In this document: positions 16,473 to 24,970 of the stretch, one piece after another
Layout of the letters: each line of letters opens with the position of its first letter
Position numbering within the stretch: position 1 is the stretch's first letter
NCBI GenBank assembly: GCA_050011815.1
Contig: JBEKIJ010000001.1
Span: forward strand, 114,653-178,652
Reading direction: 5' to 3'
DNA length: 64,000 nucleotides
Source: Chersky-840 sp050011815
GTDB lineage: Bacteria > Actinomycetota > Acidimicrobiia > Acidimicrobiales > UBA8190
Translations under genes and position numbers: made by a program
The notes under the pieces: model-generated
What the model saw: the letters and a program-made list of their open reading frames with translations, nothing else
Told to the model about the DNA's origin: nothing
Database searches by the model: none

Positions 16473-17174
16473 TCAGCTCGACAGGCCCTTGAAGTAATTC
16501 CCGGGACGGGACTCCCAGGGGCCGAGGTCGAGATCTCCCACCGACGGGGATCGCCCGATGAGCCACGCCAGCACCCGGCGCCGTTGCGCGCCGTTCTCCA
16601 GGCGGTCGGGCACCGTGGCCAGGAGGAGCGGCAGTTCCCGGCCCACGTACTCCTCGGGCCAGCGCCCGGGTTCGTACCCGGTGCCCATGTCGACGTGATG
16701 GATCTCGACCTCGCGCCACCGGAAGTAGGGCATGGCACGACACGGCCAGGGGTGTCCACGCGACAGGCCGTGTCGGTCCCAGGCCGAGGGGGTCATCGTC
16801 GCCCAGGCGCTCTCGAGATCGGCGATCGAGCGCAGGGTGTCGTCGAGCAGTTCCTGGACGCTTCTCCCGGCACCGGACTCGATCCGGCCGGCCCGCTCCT
16901 CGCGGCCGCCGGCGTACTGCTCGACGGCTTCCCCGTGGGCGGCGGCAGTGAGCATCCGGGTGTGGGAGTCGGCGTTGCGGGCGAGATGGGTGACGATGTG
17001 GCCGACGGTCCAGCCCTCGAGCCGGCTCGGGCTGCGGAGCGTGGCGTCGTCGAAGTCCGACACCGCGGAGACGAGCCGCTCGTGCGACGACCGGCACCCG
17101 CGCATCACCGTCTCGAGCTCGAGGTCGTCACCGGTGCCCGGGTCCTCGCTCGTGGTGCGGTCAACGTCGGGCAT
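16473..17174 (-). CDS. Maleylpyruvate isomerase-family (MDMPI/DinB-fold) protein
   Basis: A 233-residue protein of the mycothiol-dependent maleylpyruvate isomerase N-terminal family. Characteristic elements are RLEGWTVGHIVTHLARNADSHTRML near 52-76 (four-helix DinB-like bundle with a metal-ligand His), and WREVEIHHVDMGTGY near 153-167 providing further His/Asp ligands. In the family these bind a divalent metal and use mycothiol or another thiol as cofactor. A general thiol-transferase or detoxification role is plausible, while the specific isomerase activity is not established. It starts 14 nt after valS, with GGGGA upstream of ATG 17174, so it is cotranscribed with valS. Confidence 0.75.
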   Translation of the reverse strand: MPDVDRTTSEDPGTGDDLELETVMRGCRSSHERLVSAVSDFDDATLRSPSRLEGWTVGHIVTHLARNADSHTRMLTAAAHGEAVEQYAGGREERAGRIESGAGRSVQELLDDTLRSIADLESAWATMTPSAWDRHGLSRGHPWPCRAMPYFRWREVEIHHVDMGTGYEPGRWPEEYVGRELPLLLATVPDRLENGAQRRRVLAWLIGRSPSVGDLDLGPWESRPGNYFKGLSS

Positions 17175-17188
17175 CAGCGATCCCCGCG

Positions 17189-19846
17189 CTATTCCTGTCG
17201 CGCCAGCTCGACGATGACCTCGGAAGGTCCCGGCACCGTGACGAGCTCGTCCACGCCTCCGGCGTCACGAAGGTCCCCCGCCGCCTCCGCCAGGAGGGCC
17301 AGGCGTTGCGGCTCGTCGACGACGGTGAGCCTCGCCACCCGGGCCCGCATGGAGAGCCCCGCCTTGGTCTTGGCCTTGCGGATCTCTCCGAGCACCCAGG
17401 TGGTCATCTCCAGCACGGCGATGTCACCGGATTCCTGGGCCGGCGACAGCTCGCCCGCGTCGGGCCACGGGGAGCGGTGGACCGAGCCCTCGTGCCACCA
17501 CGACCACACCTCCTCGGTGACGAAGGGCAAGAAGGGGGCGAGCAGGCGCAGCTGGACCGACAGGGCGATCGCCAACGCGGCGCGCGCCGATGCCGGGGGG
17601 GCCTCGACCGAGTCCTCGTAGGCGCGAGTTTTCACGAGCTCGAGGTAGTCGTCGCAGAACGACCAGAAGAACGCCTCGGTCCGCTCCAGGGCCCGGGCGT
17701 AGTCATAGGCGTCGAGCGCGGCGGTGGCCTCGGTGACGACGTCGGCCAGGCGGTGCAACATGGCGAGGTCGAGGGGTGCGGTGACCGCCTGGGTGGTGGC
17801 GGCTGCTTGGTTGCCGAGCCGGGTCAGCGCGAATCGCGAGGCGTTGAGCATCTTGATGGCGAGGCGCCGTCCCACCTTCATCTGGCCCTCGTCCACCGCC
17901 GTGTCCACGCCGGGCCGGCCGCTCGCCGCCCAGTACCGCACCCCGTCGGCGCCGTGGCTCTCGAGCAGCGGCAACGGGGTCACCACGTTGCCGCGCGACT
18001 TCGACATCTTCTTGCGTTCGGGATCGAGGACCCACCCCGAGATCGCCGCGTCGGTCCACGGCAGGCACCCGTACTCGAGCTCGTGGCGCACGATCGTGCT
18101 GAAGAGCCAGGTCCGGATGATCTCGTGCGCCTGGGGCCGGAGGTCCATGGGGAACACCCGCGAGAAGAGGTCGGGATCGTCTTCGCGGCGCCCGGCGATC
18201 TGGGGGGTGAGCGACGACGTGGCCCAGGTATCCATGACGTCGGGGTCACCGACAAACCCACCGGGGACGCCCCGCTGGTCCTGGCCGTACCCGTCGGGCA
18301 CATCGCTCGAGGGGTCGATCGGGAGGCGGTCCGCCGCCGCGAGTAGGGGGTGGTCATGGTCGATCGAGCCGTCTTCGCCCACCGGGTACCAGACCGGGAA
18401 GGGGACCCCGAAGAACCGCTGCCGGCTGATGTTCCAGTCGCCGTTCAGACCCTCGACCCACGCCTCGTAGCGGTGGCGCATGTGGGGGGGATGCCAGCGC
18501 AGTTCGCGGCCCCGTTCGAGCAGTCGCTCGCGCAGGGCGAGCGTCCGGACGTACCACTGACGGCTGGAGACGATCTCGAGGGGGCGGTCCCCGCGTTCGT
18601 AGAACTTCACCGGGTGAGAGATGGGCTTGGGCTCGCCCACCAGGGCCCCCGCCTCGGCCAGCAGCTCCACGATGCGCGACCGGGCCTGGGAGACGGTGCG
18701 ACCCTCGAGCTCGGCGTAGGCGTGGGCCGCGGCTCGGGGATCCTCTGAGACCCAGCCGTCCTCTCCCCAGTCCACGGCCCGCAGTCGCCCGTTTCGTCCC
18801 ACGATGGTGCGCGTCGGCAACGCCAGCTCGCGCCACCAGGTCACGTCCGTGGCGTCGCCGAAGGTGCAGATCATGGCGATGCCCGAGCCCTTGTCGGGAT
18901 CGGCGAGGGGGTGGGTGAGCACGGGCACCCGGACCTTGAACAAGGGTGTGATCACCTCGCCGCCCACCAGGGCCCGGTAGCGGTCGTCCCCGGGATGGGC
19001 GACGAGCGCCACGCAGGCGGCCAGCAGTTCCGGACGGGTGGTCTCGATGTCGACGGCCCCGTCGGCGCCGGCCTTGTCGAACCGCACCCGGTGATAGGCG
19101 CCGGCCAGCTCGCGGTCCTCCATCTCCGCCTGCGAGACCGCGGTCTGGAAGTCCACGTCCCACTGGGTGGGTGCCTCGGCCGAGTAGGCCTGTCCGGCGA
19201 CGAGCATGCGGAGAAAGGCGTGTTGGGACGTGCGGCGCGACGTGGTGTCGATGGTGGCGTAGGTCTGGCTCCAGTCCACCGACAGGCCGAGGGTGCGCCA
19301 CAGGTGTTCGAATGCCTTCTCGTCCTCGACGACGAGCCTGTCGCACAGCTCGATGAAGTTCGGTCGCGACACCGAGACGGTGTCCTTACCGGGCTTCTCG
19401 GGGGGAGCGAAGGAGGGGTCGTAGCGCAGACCCGGGTCACATCGGACCCCGTAGTAGTTCTGCACGCGGCGCTCGGTGGGGAGACCGTTGTCGTCCCAAC
19501 CCATGGGATAGAAGACGTCGTAGCCGCGCATGCGCCGGAACCGGGCGATGGCGTCGGTATGGGTGTACGAGAACATGTGCCCGATGTGCAAGGAGCCCGA
19601 CACCGTCGGGGGTGGCGTGTCGATGGCGAAGACCCGCGGGCGAGGGGCGGAGCGGTCGAACCGGTATGTGCCCGCCTCCTCCCACCGGGCCGCCCATTTG
19701 GCTTCGAGGCCTTCGAGGGAGGGCTTGTCGGGCACCTCCGGGGGCCGCGGTCCTTCGAGCTCGGGTGGCTGCACGTCGGTTGTCGCTGTGACGTCCACGG
19801 TGGTGTCCACGGTGCGGTTACCGTACTCCGAGTGCTGCGCCTCCAT
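17189..19846 (-). CDS. valS: Valyl-tRNA synthetase
   Basis: About 885 residues. It charges tRNA-Val. The HIGH motif is present as GSLHIGHMFSYTHTD with HIGH at 87-90, followed by the ValS-specific GWDDNGLPTERRVQN. The CP1 editing domain (including TTRPELLAACVA and the DKGSGIAMICTFGD block) and KMSKS (RKKMSKSRGN, ~611-615) are intact. The anticodon-binding domain ends near 800; no long C-terminal coiled coil is present. ATG 19846 overlaps the 5' end of the divergent cysS by 15 bp. GTG 19810 (codon 13), preceded by TACGGT as a -10, is an attractive leaderless alternative; the first 35 residues are poorly conserved, so either works. It is followed by the MDMPI-type gene. Confidence 0.93.
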   Translation of the reverse strand: MEAQHSEYGNRTVDTTVDVTATTDVQPPELEGPRPPEVPDKPSLEGLEAKWAARWEEAGTYRFDRSAPRPRVFAIDTPPPTVSGSLHIGHMFSYTHTDAIARFRRMRGYDVFYPMGWDDNGLPTERRVQNYYGVRCDPGLRYDPSFAPPEKPGKDTVSVSRPNFIELCDRLVVEDEKAFEHLWRTLGLSVDWSQTYATIDTTSRRTSQHAFLRMLVAGQAYSAEAPTQWDVDFQTAVSQAEMEDRELAGAYHRVRFDKAGADGAVDIETTRPELLAACVALVAHPGDDRYRALVGGEVITPLFKVRVPVLTHPLADPDKGSGIAMICTFGDATDVTWWRELALPTRTIVGRNGRLRAVDWGEDGWVSEDPRAAAHAYAELEGRTVSQARSRIVELLAEAGALVGEPKPISHPVKFYERGDRPLEIVSSRQWYVRTLALRERLLERGRELRWHPPHMRHRYEAWVEGLNGDWNISRQRFFGVPFPVWYPVGEDGSIDHDHPLLAAADRLPIDPSSDVPDGYGQDQRGVPGGFVGDPDVMDTWATSSLTPQIAGRREDDPDLFSRVFPMDLRPQAHEIIRTWLFSTIVRHELEYGCLPWTDAAISGWVLDPERKKMSKSRGNVVTPLPLLESHGADGVRYWAASGRPGVDTAVDEGQMKVGRRLAIKMLNASRFALTRLGNQAAATTQAVTAPLDLAMLHRLADVVTEATAALDAYDYARALERTEAFFWSFCDDYLELVKTRAYEDSVEAPPASARAALAIALSVQLRLLAPFLPFVTEEVWSWWHEGSVHRSPWPDAGELSPAQESGDIAVLEMTTWVLGEIRKAKTKAGLSMRARVARLTVVDEPQRLALLAEAAGDLRDAGGVDELVTVPGPSEVIVELARQE
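19818..19831. promoter_or_regulatory. Overlapping divergent -10 elements for cysS and valS
   Basis: The sequence TTACCGTACT reads TACCGT on the + strand (19819-19824), seven bases before the cysS GTG at 19832, and TACGGT on the minus strand (19825-19820), nine bases before the valS GTG at 19810. Both spacings fit leaderless initiation. No good -35 hexamers are visible. This would explain how two essential synthetase genes start with almost no intergenic space. Confidence 0.4.
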
Positions 19847-21226
19847 GACACTGCCACGGGCACGGTCCGGCCCCTCGAACTGCGCGAGGAAGGCCGCGTG
19901 TCGATGTACGTCTGTGGCCTGACCGTCTACGACGTGCCGCACCTCGGCCACGGGCGCATGTCCCTCGTCTTCGACGTGCTGCGGCGCTACCTGGAGTTCT
20001 GTGGGCTCGAGGTCTGTTTCGTCTCGAACATCACCGACATCGACGACCACATCATCACCCGGGCCTCGGAGGAGGGCCGCAGCGAAGCCGCGGTCGCCAC
20101 GCAGTACGAGGCGGTGTGGTGGGAGGCGGTCGACGCCCTCGGGGTGAAGCGGCCCACCGAGACCCCCCACGCCACCGCCTTCGTGGCCGACATGGTGACG
20201 TTGATCGGCGCCCTCGTGGATCGGGGCGTCGGCTACGAGACCTCCGACGGGGTCTACCTCTCGGTGGACGAGATCGACGGCTACGGGCTCCTGGCGCGCC
20301 AGAGCCTCGACTCGCTGCGCGCGGGGGCGCGGGTGGAGCCCGGCGAGGAAAAGCGCTCACCCCTCGATTTCGTGCTGTGGAAAAAGGCCCGGCCCGGCGA
20401 GCCCACCTGGGAGTCCCCGTGGGGCCCCGGTCGACCGGGCTGGCACACCGAGTGCGTGGTGATGTCGCTCGACCTGCTCGGCGAGGGGTTCGATCTCCAC
20501 GGCGGGGGCCTTGACCTCGCCTTCCCCCACCACGAGAACGAGCGCGCCCAGGCCGTCGGCCTGGGCCGCGCCTTCGCCCGCCACTGGGTCCACAACGGGT
20601 GGGTGATGGTCGGGGGCGAGAAGATGTCGAAGTCTCTCGGCAACTTCACCTCTCTTCTCGATCTCCTCGAGCGCGCCGACCCCCGCGCCTACCGGCTATT
20701 GGTGCTGCGGGCCCACTACCGCTCGCCCATCGAGGTCACCCCGTCCACAGTCGACCAGGCCGAGAAGGCTCTGGCCCGTCTCGACGACCTGGCGCGGCGC
20801 TTCGACGTGTCGGCCGCGCCCGCCGGGGTCTCGTTGGAGCAAGCGGCCGCGGGCGGTGCCGACGCCGACGCCCTGGCCGGGTTCGTCGAGCACATGGACG
20901 ATGACCTCGACACCCCCGGAGCCCTGGCGGCTGTATTCGACCTCGTCCGCAGAGCCAACTCGGCGGCCGACGATGGAGACGAGGACGAGGGACGACGTCT
21001 CGCCGCCACGGTGGTGGTGTTGTGTGGGGCGCTGGGGCTCGCCCTCGGGGGGTCCGCATCGACGCTGGACCCCGAGACCGCGGCGTTGGTGGCCGATCGG
21101 GACCGCGCCCGGGCTGCGGGCGACTACGACCAGGCGGATGCGGACCGGCGCGAGCTCGAGGCCCGGGGTTGGGTGGTCGAGGACAGTCCCCAGGGCACGC
21201 GCCTGCACCGCCGGTCCGGCTCCTGA
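19832..21226 (+). CDS. cysS: Cysteinyl-tRNA synthetase
   Basis: A 464-residue class I synthetase charging tRNA-Cys. The N-terminus is the usual LRLHDTATG...VSMYVCGLTVYD, with zinc-ligand Cys28 and the HIGH equivalent HLGH at 37-40. Further zinc ligands occur in GWHTECVVMS and FPHHENERAQ. KMSKS is at about 264-268 (GEKMSKSLGNF). The C-terminal DALR/anticodon domain ends in a QADADRRELEARGW helix. The presence of the long C-terminal region argues for CysS rather than the shorter mycothiol ligase MshC. GTG 19832 gives the family N-terminus exactly and lies 7 nt after a TACCGT -10. Confidence 0.93.
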   Translation: MLRLHDTATGTVRPLELREEGRVSMYVCGLTVYDVPHLGHGRMSLVFDVLRRYLEFCGLEVCFVSNITDIDDHIITRASEEGRSEAAVATQYEAVWWEAVDALGVKRPTETPHATAFVADMVTLIGALVDRGVGYETSDGVYLSVDEIDGYGLLARQSLDSLRAGARVEPGEEKRSPLDFVLWKKARPGEPTWESPWGPGRPGWHTECVVMSLDLLGEGFDLHGGGLDLAFPHHENERAQAVGLGRAFARHWVHNGWVMVGGEKMSKSLGNFTSLLDLLERADPRAYRLLVLRAHYRSPIEVTPSTVDQAEKALARLDDLARRFDVSAAPAGVSLEQAAAGGADADALAGFVEHMDDDLDTPGALAAVFDLVRRANSAADDGDEDEGRRLAATVVVLCGALGLALGGSASTLDPETAALVADRDRARAAGDYDQADADRRELEARGWVVEDSPQGTRLHRRSGS

Positions 21227-21322
21227 GGGGATCGGTCCGGTCGGTCGAAGCCCTCATGCGCAAGACGCCGCTGCTACCTTTTGGCGCGTGGGGGGACTGA
21301 GCAGGACAGAGGGGAGAACGAA

Positions 21323-21529
21323 GTGCCGTCAGGAACGGTCAAGTGGTTCAACTCGGAGAAGGGGTACGGCTTCATCGCGCAATCCGAAGGAGAAGACGTC
21401 TTCGTCCACCACTCCGCCATCCAGATGAACGGCTATCGGAGCCTCGAGGAGGGGCAGCCGGTGGAATTCGAGTTGAAGGAAGGCCCCAAAGGCCTCCAGG
21501 CCGTGGAAGTACGACCCGCCACGGCCTGA
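21323..21529 (+). CDS. Cold-shock domain protein
   Basis: A 68-residue single OB-fold nucleic-acid chaperone. RNP1 (KGYGFI) and RNP2 (VFVHHS) are intact, and the start SGTVKWFNSEKGYGFIAQ is canonical for CspA-type proteins. GTG 21323 follows GGGGAG at 6-nt spacing. It stands alone behind cysS; the CGCACC/GGTGCG inverted repeat just past the stop (21531-21557) may be its terminator. Confidence 0.95.
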   Translation: MPSGTVKWFNSEKGYGFIAQSEGEDVFVHHSAIQMNGYRSLEEGQPVEFELKEGPKGLQAVEVRPATA

Positions 21530-21609
21530 CCGCACCCCTCGGCCTGTCGGCGGTGCGCCGGGGTGGCCCCGACTTGACCTGTGTCGAGCGCTGCCCTCTG
21601 CTGTGAGAC

Positions 21610-22890
21610 ATGTCGGACGCCCGATCGTCACGGCGCGCTCGGGTGCCCGGATCGCACCCCGGGGGTCGCGGGCTTCCTCCCGGGTTCGGCGTGCTGTGGA
21701 CCACGGTGGCGATCGACCTCCTCGGTTTCGGCATCGTCGTCCCCCTCCTGCCGCTCTACGCGCGCCACCTGGGCGCCGGCCCGGCGTCGGTGGGGCTGCT
21801 GCTGGCGGCATACTCGGCGGCCCAATTCGTCAGCGCGCCGCTTCTCGGGAGGCTGTCTGACCGGGTGGGGCGCAAGCCCCTGCTCATCGTGTCGTTGGCC
21901 GGGACCGCCGCCGCCAGCCTCCTGACCGGCTTCGCCGGCTCGTTGGGGCTCCTCTTGGTGGCTCGGGTGCTCGACGGCGCGTCGGGGGGGAGCGTGGCCG
22001 TGGCCCAGGCGTCGGCGACCGACCTCGTCGGCCCCGAGGACCGCATGCGGGTGTTCGGCCTGTTGGGGGCGGCCTACGGGGTCGGGTTCGTGATCGGTCC
22101 CGCCATCGGCGGGCTGGCCGCGCTCGGAGGCACGCGGGTTCCGTTCTTCGTGGCGGCGGGCATCGCCGGTGTCAACGCCATCGTGGCGGTTCGACGGCTT
22201 CCCGAGACGCGGCCCCGTGCCGGCCTCGACGACGTCGGGGGACGCCAGGGCCAGGCCCCCGATCCCCTGATGACGGCGGTCCGTGCCATCGCCGTCCCCG
22301 CCGTGGTCACCGTGCTCGTGGTGGCGTCGTTCGGCGCCTTCGAAGCGACGTTCGCCTTGTTCGGGCAGCATCGTCTGGGCTTCGGCCTGGGGGCCATCGG
22401 CGCCGTCTTCGCCATGGTCGGGGTGGTGGCGGCCGTGGTGCAGGGGGGAGTGGCCCGTCCCCTGGCGGCTCGGATCGGGAACGCCGGATGCCTACGCATC
22501 GGGCTGGGTGTCGAGGCTCTGGGGCTCGTGCTGCTCCCCGCCGTCCACGACCGGGTGGACCTGGTCGTACCCCTCCTCCTCGTCACCGCCGGCCAGAGCC
22601 TGAGCACCCCGGCGCTCAACGCCCTGGTGGTGGCCAAGGTGGGGGTGGGCGGGCGCGGGTCCGCCCTCGGTGCCCAGCAGGGCCTCTCGGCCCTGGCCCG
22701 CATCCTCGGACCGGCCGCCGGGGGCCTCGCCTATGCCCTGCTCGGGGTGGGAGCGGCCTTCGTCGGTGGCGGGGTGGCCGTCACCGCCGCCCTGCTGTTC
22801 TCCCTGGTCATGCGCACGAATCTGACAACTTCGGCGCGAATGGTTGGCGAACCGGCTGCCCATAGGTTACCGTTGAGTAACAACGGATAG
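21610..22890 (+). CDS. DHA1-family MFS transporter (TetA/Bcr-like)
   Basis: A 426-residue, 12-helix major facilitator. TM1 carries TTVAIDLLGFGIVVPLLPLYARHLGA, the TetA-like Asp-containing motif. Motif A after TM2 is GRLSDRVGRKPLL. Antiporter motif C near TM5 reads GAAYGVGFVIGPAIGGLAALGG, which favours drug or metabolite export. A short Arg/Gly-rich cytosolic tail (1-24) precedes TM1. No regulator is adjacent. The last codons carry a palindrome that may belong to the downstream acyl-CoA dehydrogenase promoter. Confidence 0.83.
   Translation: MSDARSSRRARVPGSHPGGRGLPPGFGVLWTTVAIDLLGFGIVVPLLPLYARHLGAGPASVGLLLAAYSAAQFVSAPLLGRLSDRVGRKPLLIVSLAGTAAASLLTGFAGSLGLLLVARVLDGASGGSVAVAQASATDLVGPEDRMRVFGLLGAAYGVGFVIGPAIGGLAALGGTRVPFFVAAGIAGVNAIVAVRRLPETRPRAGLDDVGGRQGQAPDPLMTAVRAIAVPAVVTVLVVASFGAFEATFALFGQHRLGFGLGAIGAVFAMVGVVAAVVQGGVARPLAARIGNAGCLRIGLGVEALGLVLLPAVHDRVDLVVPLLLVTAGQSLSTPALNALVVAKVGVGGRGSALGAQQGLSALARILGPAAGGLAYALLGVGAAFVGGGVAVTAALLFSLVMRTNLTTSARMVGEPAAHRLPLSNNG
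22866..22886. promoter_or_regulatory. Nested inverted repeats before the acyl-CoA dehydrogenase gene
   Basis: CCGTTGAGTAACAACGG (22870-22886) has 6-bp arms around five bases, and GTTAC (22866-22870)/GTAAC (22877-22881) forms a second, overlapping repeat. It lies 70-90 bp upstream of the start at 22957, inside the last codons of the MFS gene. This geometry suits a TetR-type operator controlling beta-oxidation genes; the regulator is not identified. Confidence 0.35.
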
Positions 22891-22956
22891 GTCGAGGTTG
22901 CCCCGGTCCGAGCCGGGCCCGGCAGCCTGGGCCCGTGCCTTGACCAAGGGGAAGAG

Positions 22957-24171
22957 ATGTCCGAATTCTCTCTCGAGCTCAGCGAGGACCAGCTGCAGAT
23001 CCAGAAATGGGTCCACGACTTCGCCGAGCATGTGATTCGACCGGCTGCCCACGAGTGGGACGAGCGGGAGGAGACCCCGTGGCCGATCATCGAGGAGGCG
23101 GCTCGCATCGGGCTGTACTCCTTCGACTTCATGACCCAGTGCTTCTTCGACCCGGGCGGCTTGATGATGCCCATCGCCAACGAGGAGTTGGCGTGGGGTG
23201 ACGCCGGAATCGGGCTGGCCATCTTCGGCAGCGCCCTCGGGCTCGCCGGCATCGTCGCCAACGGGACGCCCGAGCAGCTCGGGGAGTGGGGCCCCCAGTG
23301 TTTCGGCACGCCCGAGAAGATCCAGCTCGCCGCGTTCGCCGTGTCGGAGCCCGACGCCGGCTCCGACGTGAGTTCGTTGCGCACCCGCGCCGTCTATGAC
23401 CAGGCGAAAGACGAATGGGTCCTCAACGGGACCAAGACCTGGATCACCAACGGTGGTATCGCCGATCTGCACGTGGTGGTGGCGGCCGTCGATCCCGAGC
23501 TCGGCTCGCGGGGCCAGGCCAGCTTCATCGTCCCCCCCAACACGCCGGGACTGACCGCCGGGCAGAAGTTCAAGAAGATGGGGATCCGGGCTTCGCACAC
23601 CGGCGAGGTCATTCTCAACGACGTGCGGGTCCCGGGGCACTGCCTGCTCGGGGGCAAGGAGAAGCTCGACGCCAAGATGGCCCGGGCCCGCGAGGGCAAG
23701 AGGTCCAACTCGCAAGCGGCCATGGCGACCTTCGAAGCGACGCGCCCGTCTGTGGGTGCCCAGGCCCTCGGCATCTCGCGCGCCGCCTATGAGTACGCCT
23801 TGGACTACGCCAAGGAGCGCAAGGCGTTCGGCCGCCTCATCATCGAGAACCAGGGCATCGCTTTCAAGCTGGCCGACATGAAGATGCGCATCGACGCGTC
23901 CCGGCTCCTGGTGTGGCGCGCCGCCTGGATGGGACGGACGGGCAAGCAGTTCGTGGCGGGCGAAGGGTCGATGTCGAAGCTCTACGCGGGTGAGACGGCG
24001 GTGTGGGTGACCGAGCAGGCCATCCAGATCATGGGCGGCTACGGGTACATCCGCGAGCACCCCGTCGAGCGCTGGCACCGCGACTCCAAGATCTACACCA
24101 TCTTCGAGGGCACCTCCGAGATCCAGCGGCTGATCATCGCCCGGGCCGTCTCCGGGGTGCACATCAATTAG
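22957..24171 (+). CDS. Acyl-CoA dehydrogenase
   Basis: A 404-residue FAD enzyme that makes the trans-2-enoyl-CoA in beta-oxidation. All three domains are present: N-terminal helices, the beta domain with AFAVSEPDAGSDVSSLRTRA and WVLNGTKTWITNGG, and the C-terminal helical domain (QALGISRAAYEYALDYAKERKAFG, QIMGGYGYIREHPVERWHRD). The catalytic base is Glu384 in YTIFEGTSEIQR. Electrons would go to the EtfB/EtfA pair encoded at 58-60 kb. Start ATG 22957 has AAGGGGAAG just upstream. Its last 78 bp recur, diverged, at 26432-26509, on the far side of a toxin/Fic island. Confidence 0.95.
   Translation: MSEFSLELSEDQLQIQKWVHDFAEHVIRPAAHEWDEREETPWPIIEEAARIGLYSFDFMTQCFFDPGGLMMPIANEELAWGDAGIGLAIFGSALGLAGIVANGTPEQLGEWGPQCFGTPEKIQLAAFAVSEPDAGSDVSSLRTRAVYDQAKDEWVLNGTKTWITNGGIADLHVVVAAVDPELGSRGQASFIVPPNTPGLTAGQKFKKMGIRASHTGEVILNDVRVPGHCLLGGKEKLDAKMARAREGKRSNSQAAMATFEATRPSVGAQALGISRAAYEYALDYAKERKAFGRLIIENQGIAFKLADMKMRIDASRLLVWRAAWMGRTGKQFVAGEGSMSKLYAGETAVWVTEQAIQIMGGYGYIREHPVERWHRDSKIYTIFEGTSEIQRLIIARAVSGVHIN
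24094..24171 (+). repeat. Left copy of 78-bp acyl-CoA dehydrogenase 3'-end repeat
   Basis: The terminal 78 bp of the dehydrogenase gene align without gaps to 26432-26509 with 61 matches (about 78% identity), most mismatches being at third codon positions. The two copies bracket the toxin-antitoxin/Fic island, the layout left by insertion at the 3' end of a gene or by decay of a tandem paralogue. Confidence 0.7.
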
Positions 24172-24237
24172 CTGAACTATCGCACGGGCGTGGCCACCAG
24201 AAACCTCTGCCTGTCAGCGATGAATCCGTGCCGATCG

Positions 24238-24657
24238 TCACGAGGCGCGTGTGACGGAGCGCCCTTCTCTGCGAAGGGACGCCTCCAGACGCGGCGACTG
24301 AGCCGACAGGTACACCTCGGCATCGAGGTAGACGGCAGCGGCCAGCACCTCCATTCCCAAGATGTTGAGATCGTGGTTATGCCTGAGTTGGCCGATGACG
24401 GGTCCAAGTTCGCGCAGACTGACGAGCCCGATGTCGCTGGGAAGTTCGAGCAGTGCACGAACGGACTGGTTGCGCAGTGCCTCGGGCAGCGCCGCGAACG
24501 GGCCTGAGAGCACGCCGTCAGTGGTACCGGAGGACAGCACTGCCTGGCAGAGTCGGACGTAGAAGTAGCCGGTCGTGAAGACCGGTGCCTCATGGCCCGG
24601 CGGCATTGCACCTCGCAGTACCTGGCCGAGCAGCTGGTCATCGATGAGCTGGTTCAT
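24238..24657 (-). CDS. Putative PIN-like toxin of a type II toxin-antitoxin pair
   Basis: A 139-residue protein, not firmly recognised, read as a divergent PIN domain. It opens with MNQLIDDQLLGQVL, resembling the first PIN strand and acidic residue (VIDTSVLL). It ends with HDLNILGMEVLAAAVYLDAEVYLSAQSPRLEASL, the usual late-PIN arrangement of an acidic helix followed by a strand and Ser/Thr-Asn. A full set of four acidic residues is not certain. It overlaps the upstream AbrB-type antitoxin by ATGA, which supports toxin status. Expected activity is RNA cleavage, neutralised by the antitoxin. It sits in an accessory island right after the acyl-CoA dehydrogenase gene. Confidence 0.6.
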   Translation of the reverse strand: MNQLIDDQLLGQVLRGAMPPGHEAPVFTTGYFYVRLCQAVLSSGTTDGVLSGPFAALPEALRNQSVRALLELPSDIGLVSLRELGPVIGQLRHNHDLNILGMEVLAAAVYLDAEVYLSAQSPRLEASLRREGRSVTRAS

Positions 24658-24896
24658 TCGTTCGCTAGATCGGGGTCGCCGTGACCACGCTGCGCCGCTT
24701 CCCAGTCCCCATCCTCCAGCGCCTCGATCAATTGCGCCCTCAGACTGTCAACTCCGCCGGGGATCAACACGATGGCATCACCGAGGTCGAGGAAGCCGAC
24801 CTCACCGCCGCCTTCCAACCCCCACCGGTGCCTCGCCGCGGCAGGGAGGCTCATCTGGCCTCGCTGTGAAACTCGGACGTCACCTGTGCTCTTCAT
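24654..24896 (-). CDS. AbrB/MazE-type antitoxin
   Basis: An 80-residue protein with a SpoVT/AbrB swapped-hairpin DNA-binding domain at about 5-47: VRVSQRGQMSLPAAARHRWGLEGGGEVGFLDLGDAIVLIPGG matches the VxxxGRxxIPxxxRxxLGxxxGDxVxxxxxGxxxxLxP pattern. The acidic C-terminal tail (ALEDGDWEAA...DPDLANE) should wrap and block the toxin. ATG 24896 is preferred over the upstream start at 24926 because it begins the domain naturally and lies inside the palindrome CATAGACACTATG. The stop overlaps the toxin start (ATGA). Confidence 0.75.
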   Translation of the reverse strand: MKSTGDVRVSQRGQMSLPAAARHRWGLEGGGEVGFLDLGDAIVLIPGGVDSLRAQLIEALEDGDWEAAQRGHGDPDLANE

Positions 24897-24906
24897 AGAC
24901 ACTATG
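24894..24906 (-). promoter_or_regulatory. Palindromic operator on the antitoxin start codon
   Basis: CATAGACACTATG has 5-bp arms around ACA, and its left end is the antitoxin ATG itself on the minus strand. TAACAT, a good -10, lies immediately upstream on that strand (GTAACATAGTGTCTATG), predicting a leaderless mRNA whose start site is covered by the palindrome. This suits autorepression by the antitoxin or the complex. Confidence 0.5.
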
Positions 24907-24970
24907 TTACAAGGCAGTAGTGACAAATGCTTTGTACCAGGCGCGGTCGGTCACCGTCTTCGACCTTGAG

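Noticed and set aside
19847..20170. N-terminal extension of valS through cysS
   Set aside because: It is antisense to the well-conserved start of cysS and adds nothing conserved to ValS.
24172..24237. Possible small gene after the acyl-CoA dehydrogenase
   Set aside because: Only 66 bp with no start signal or conserved pattern; it is part of the island boundary.
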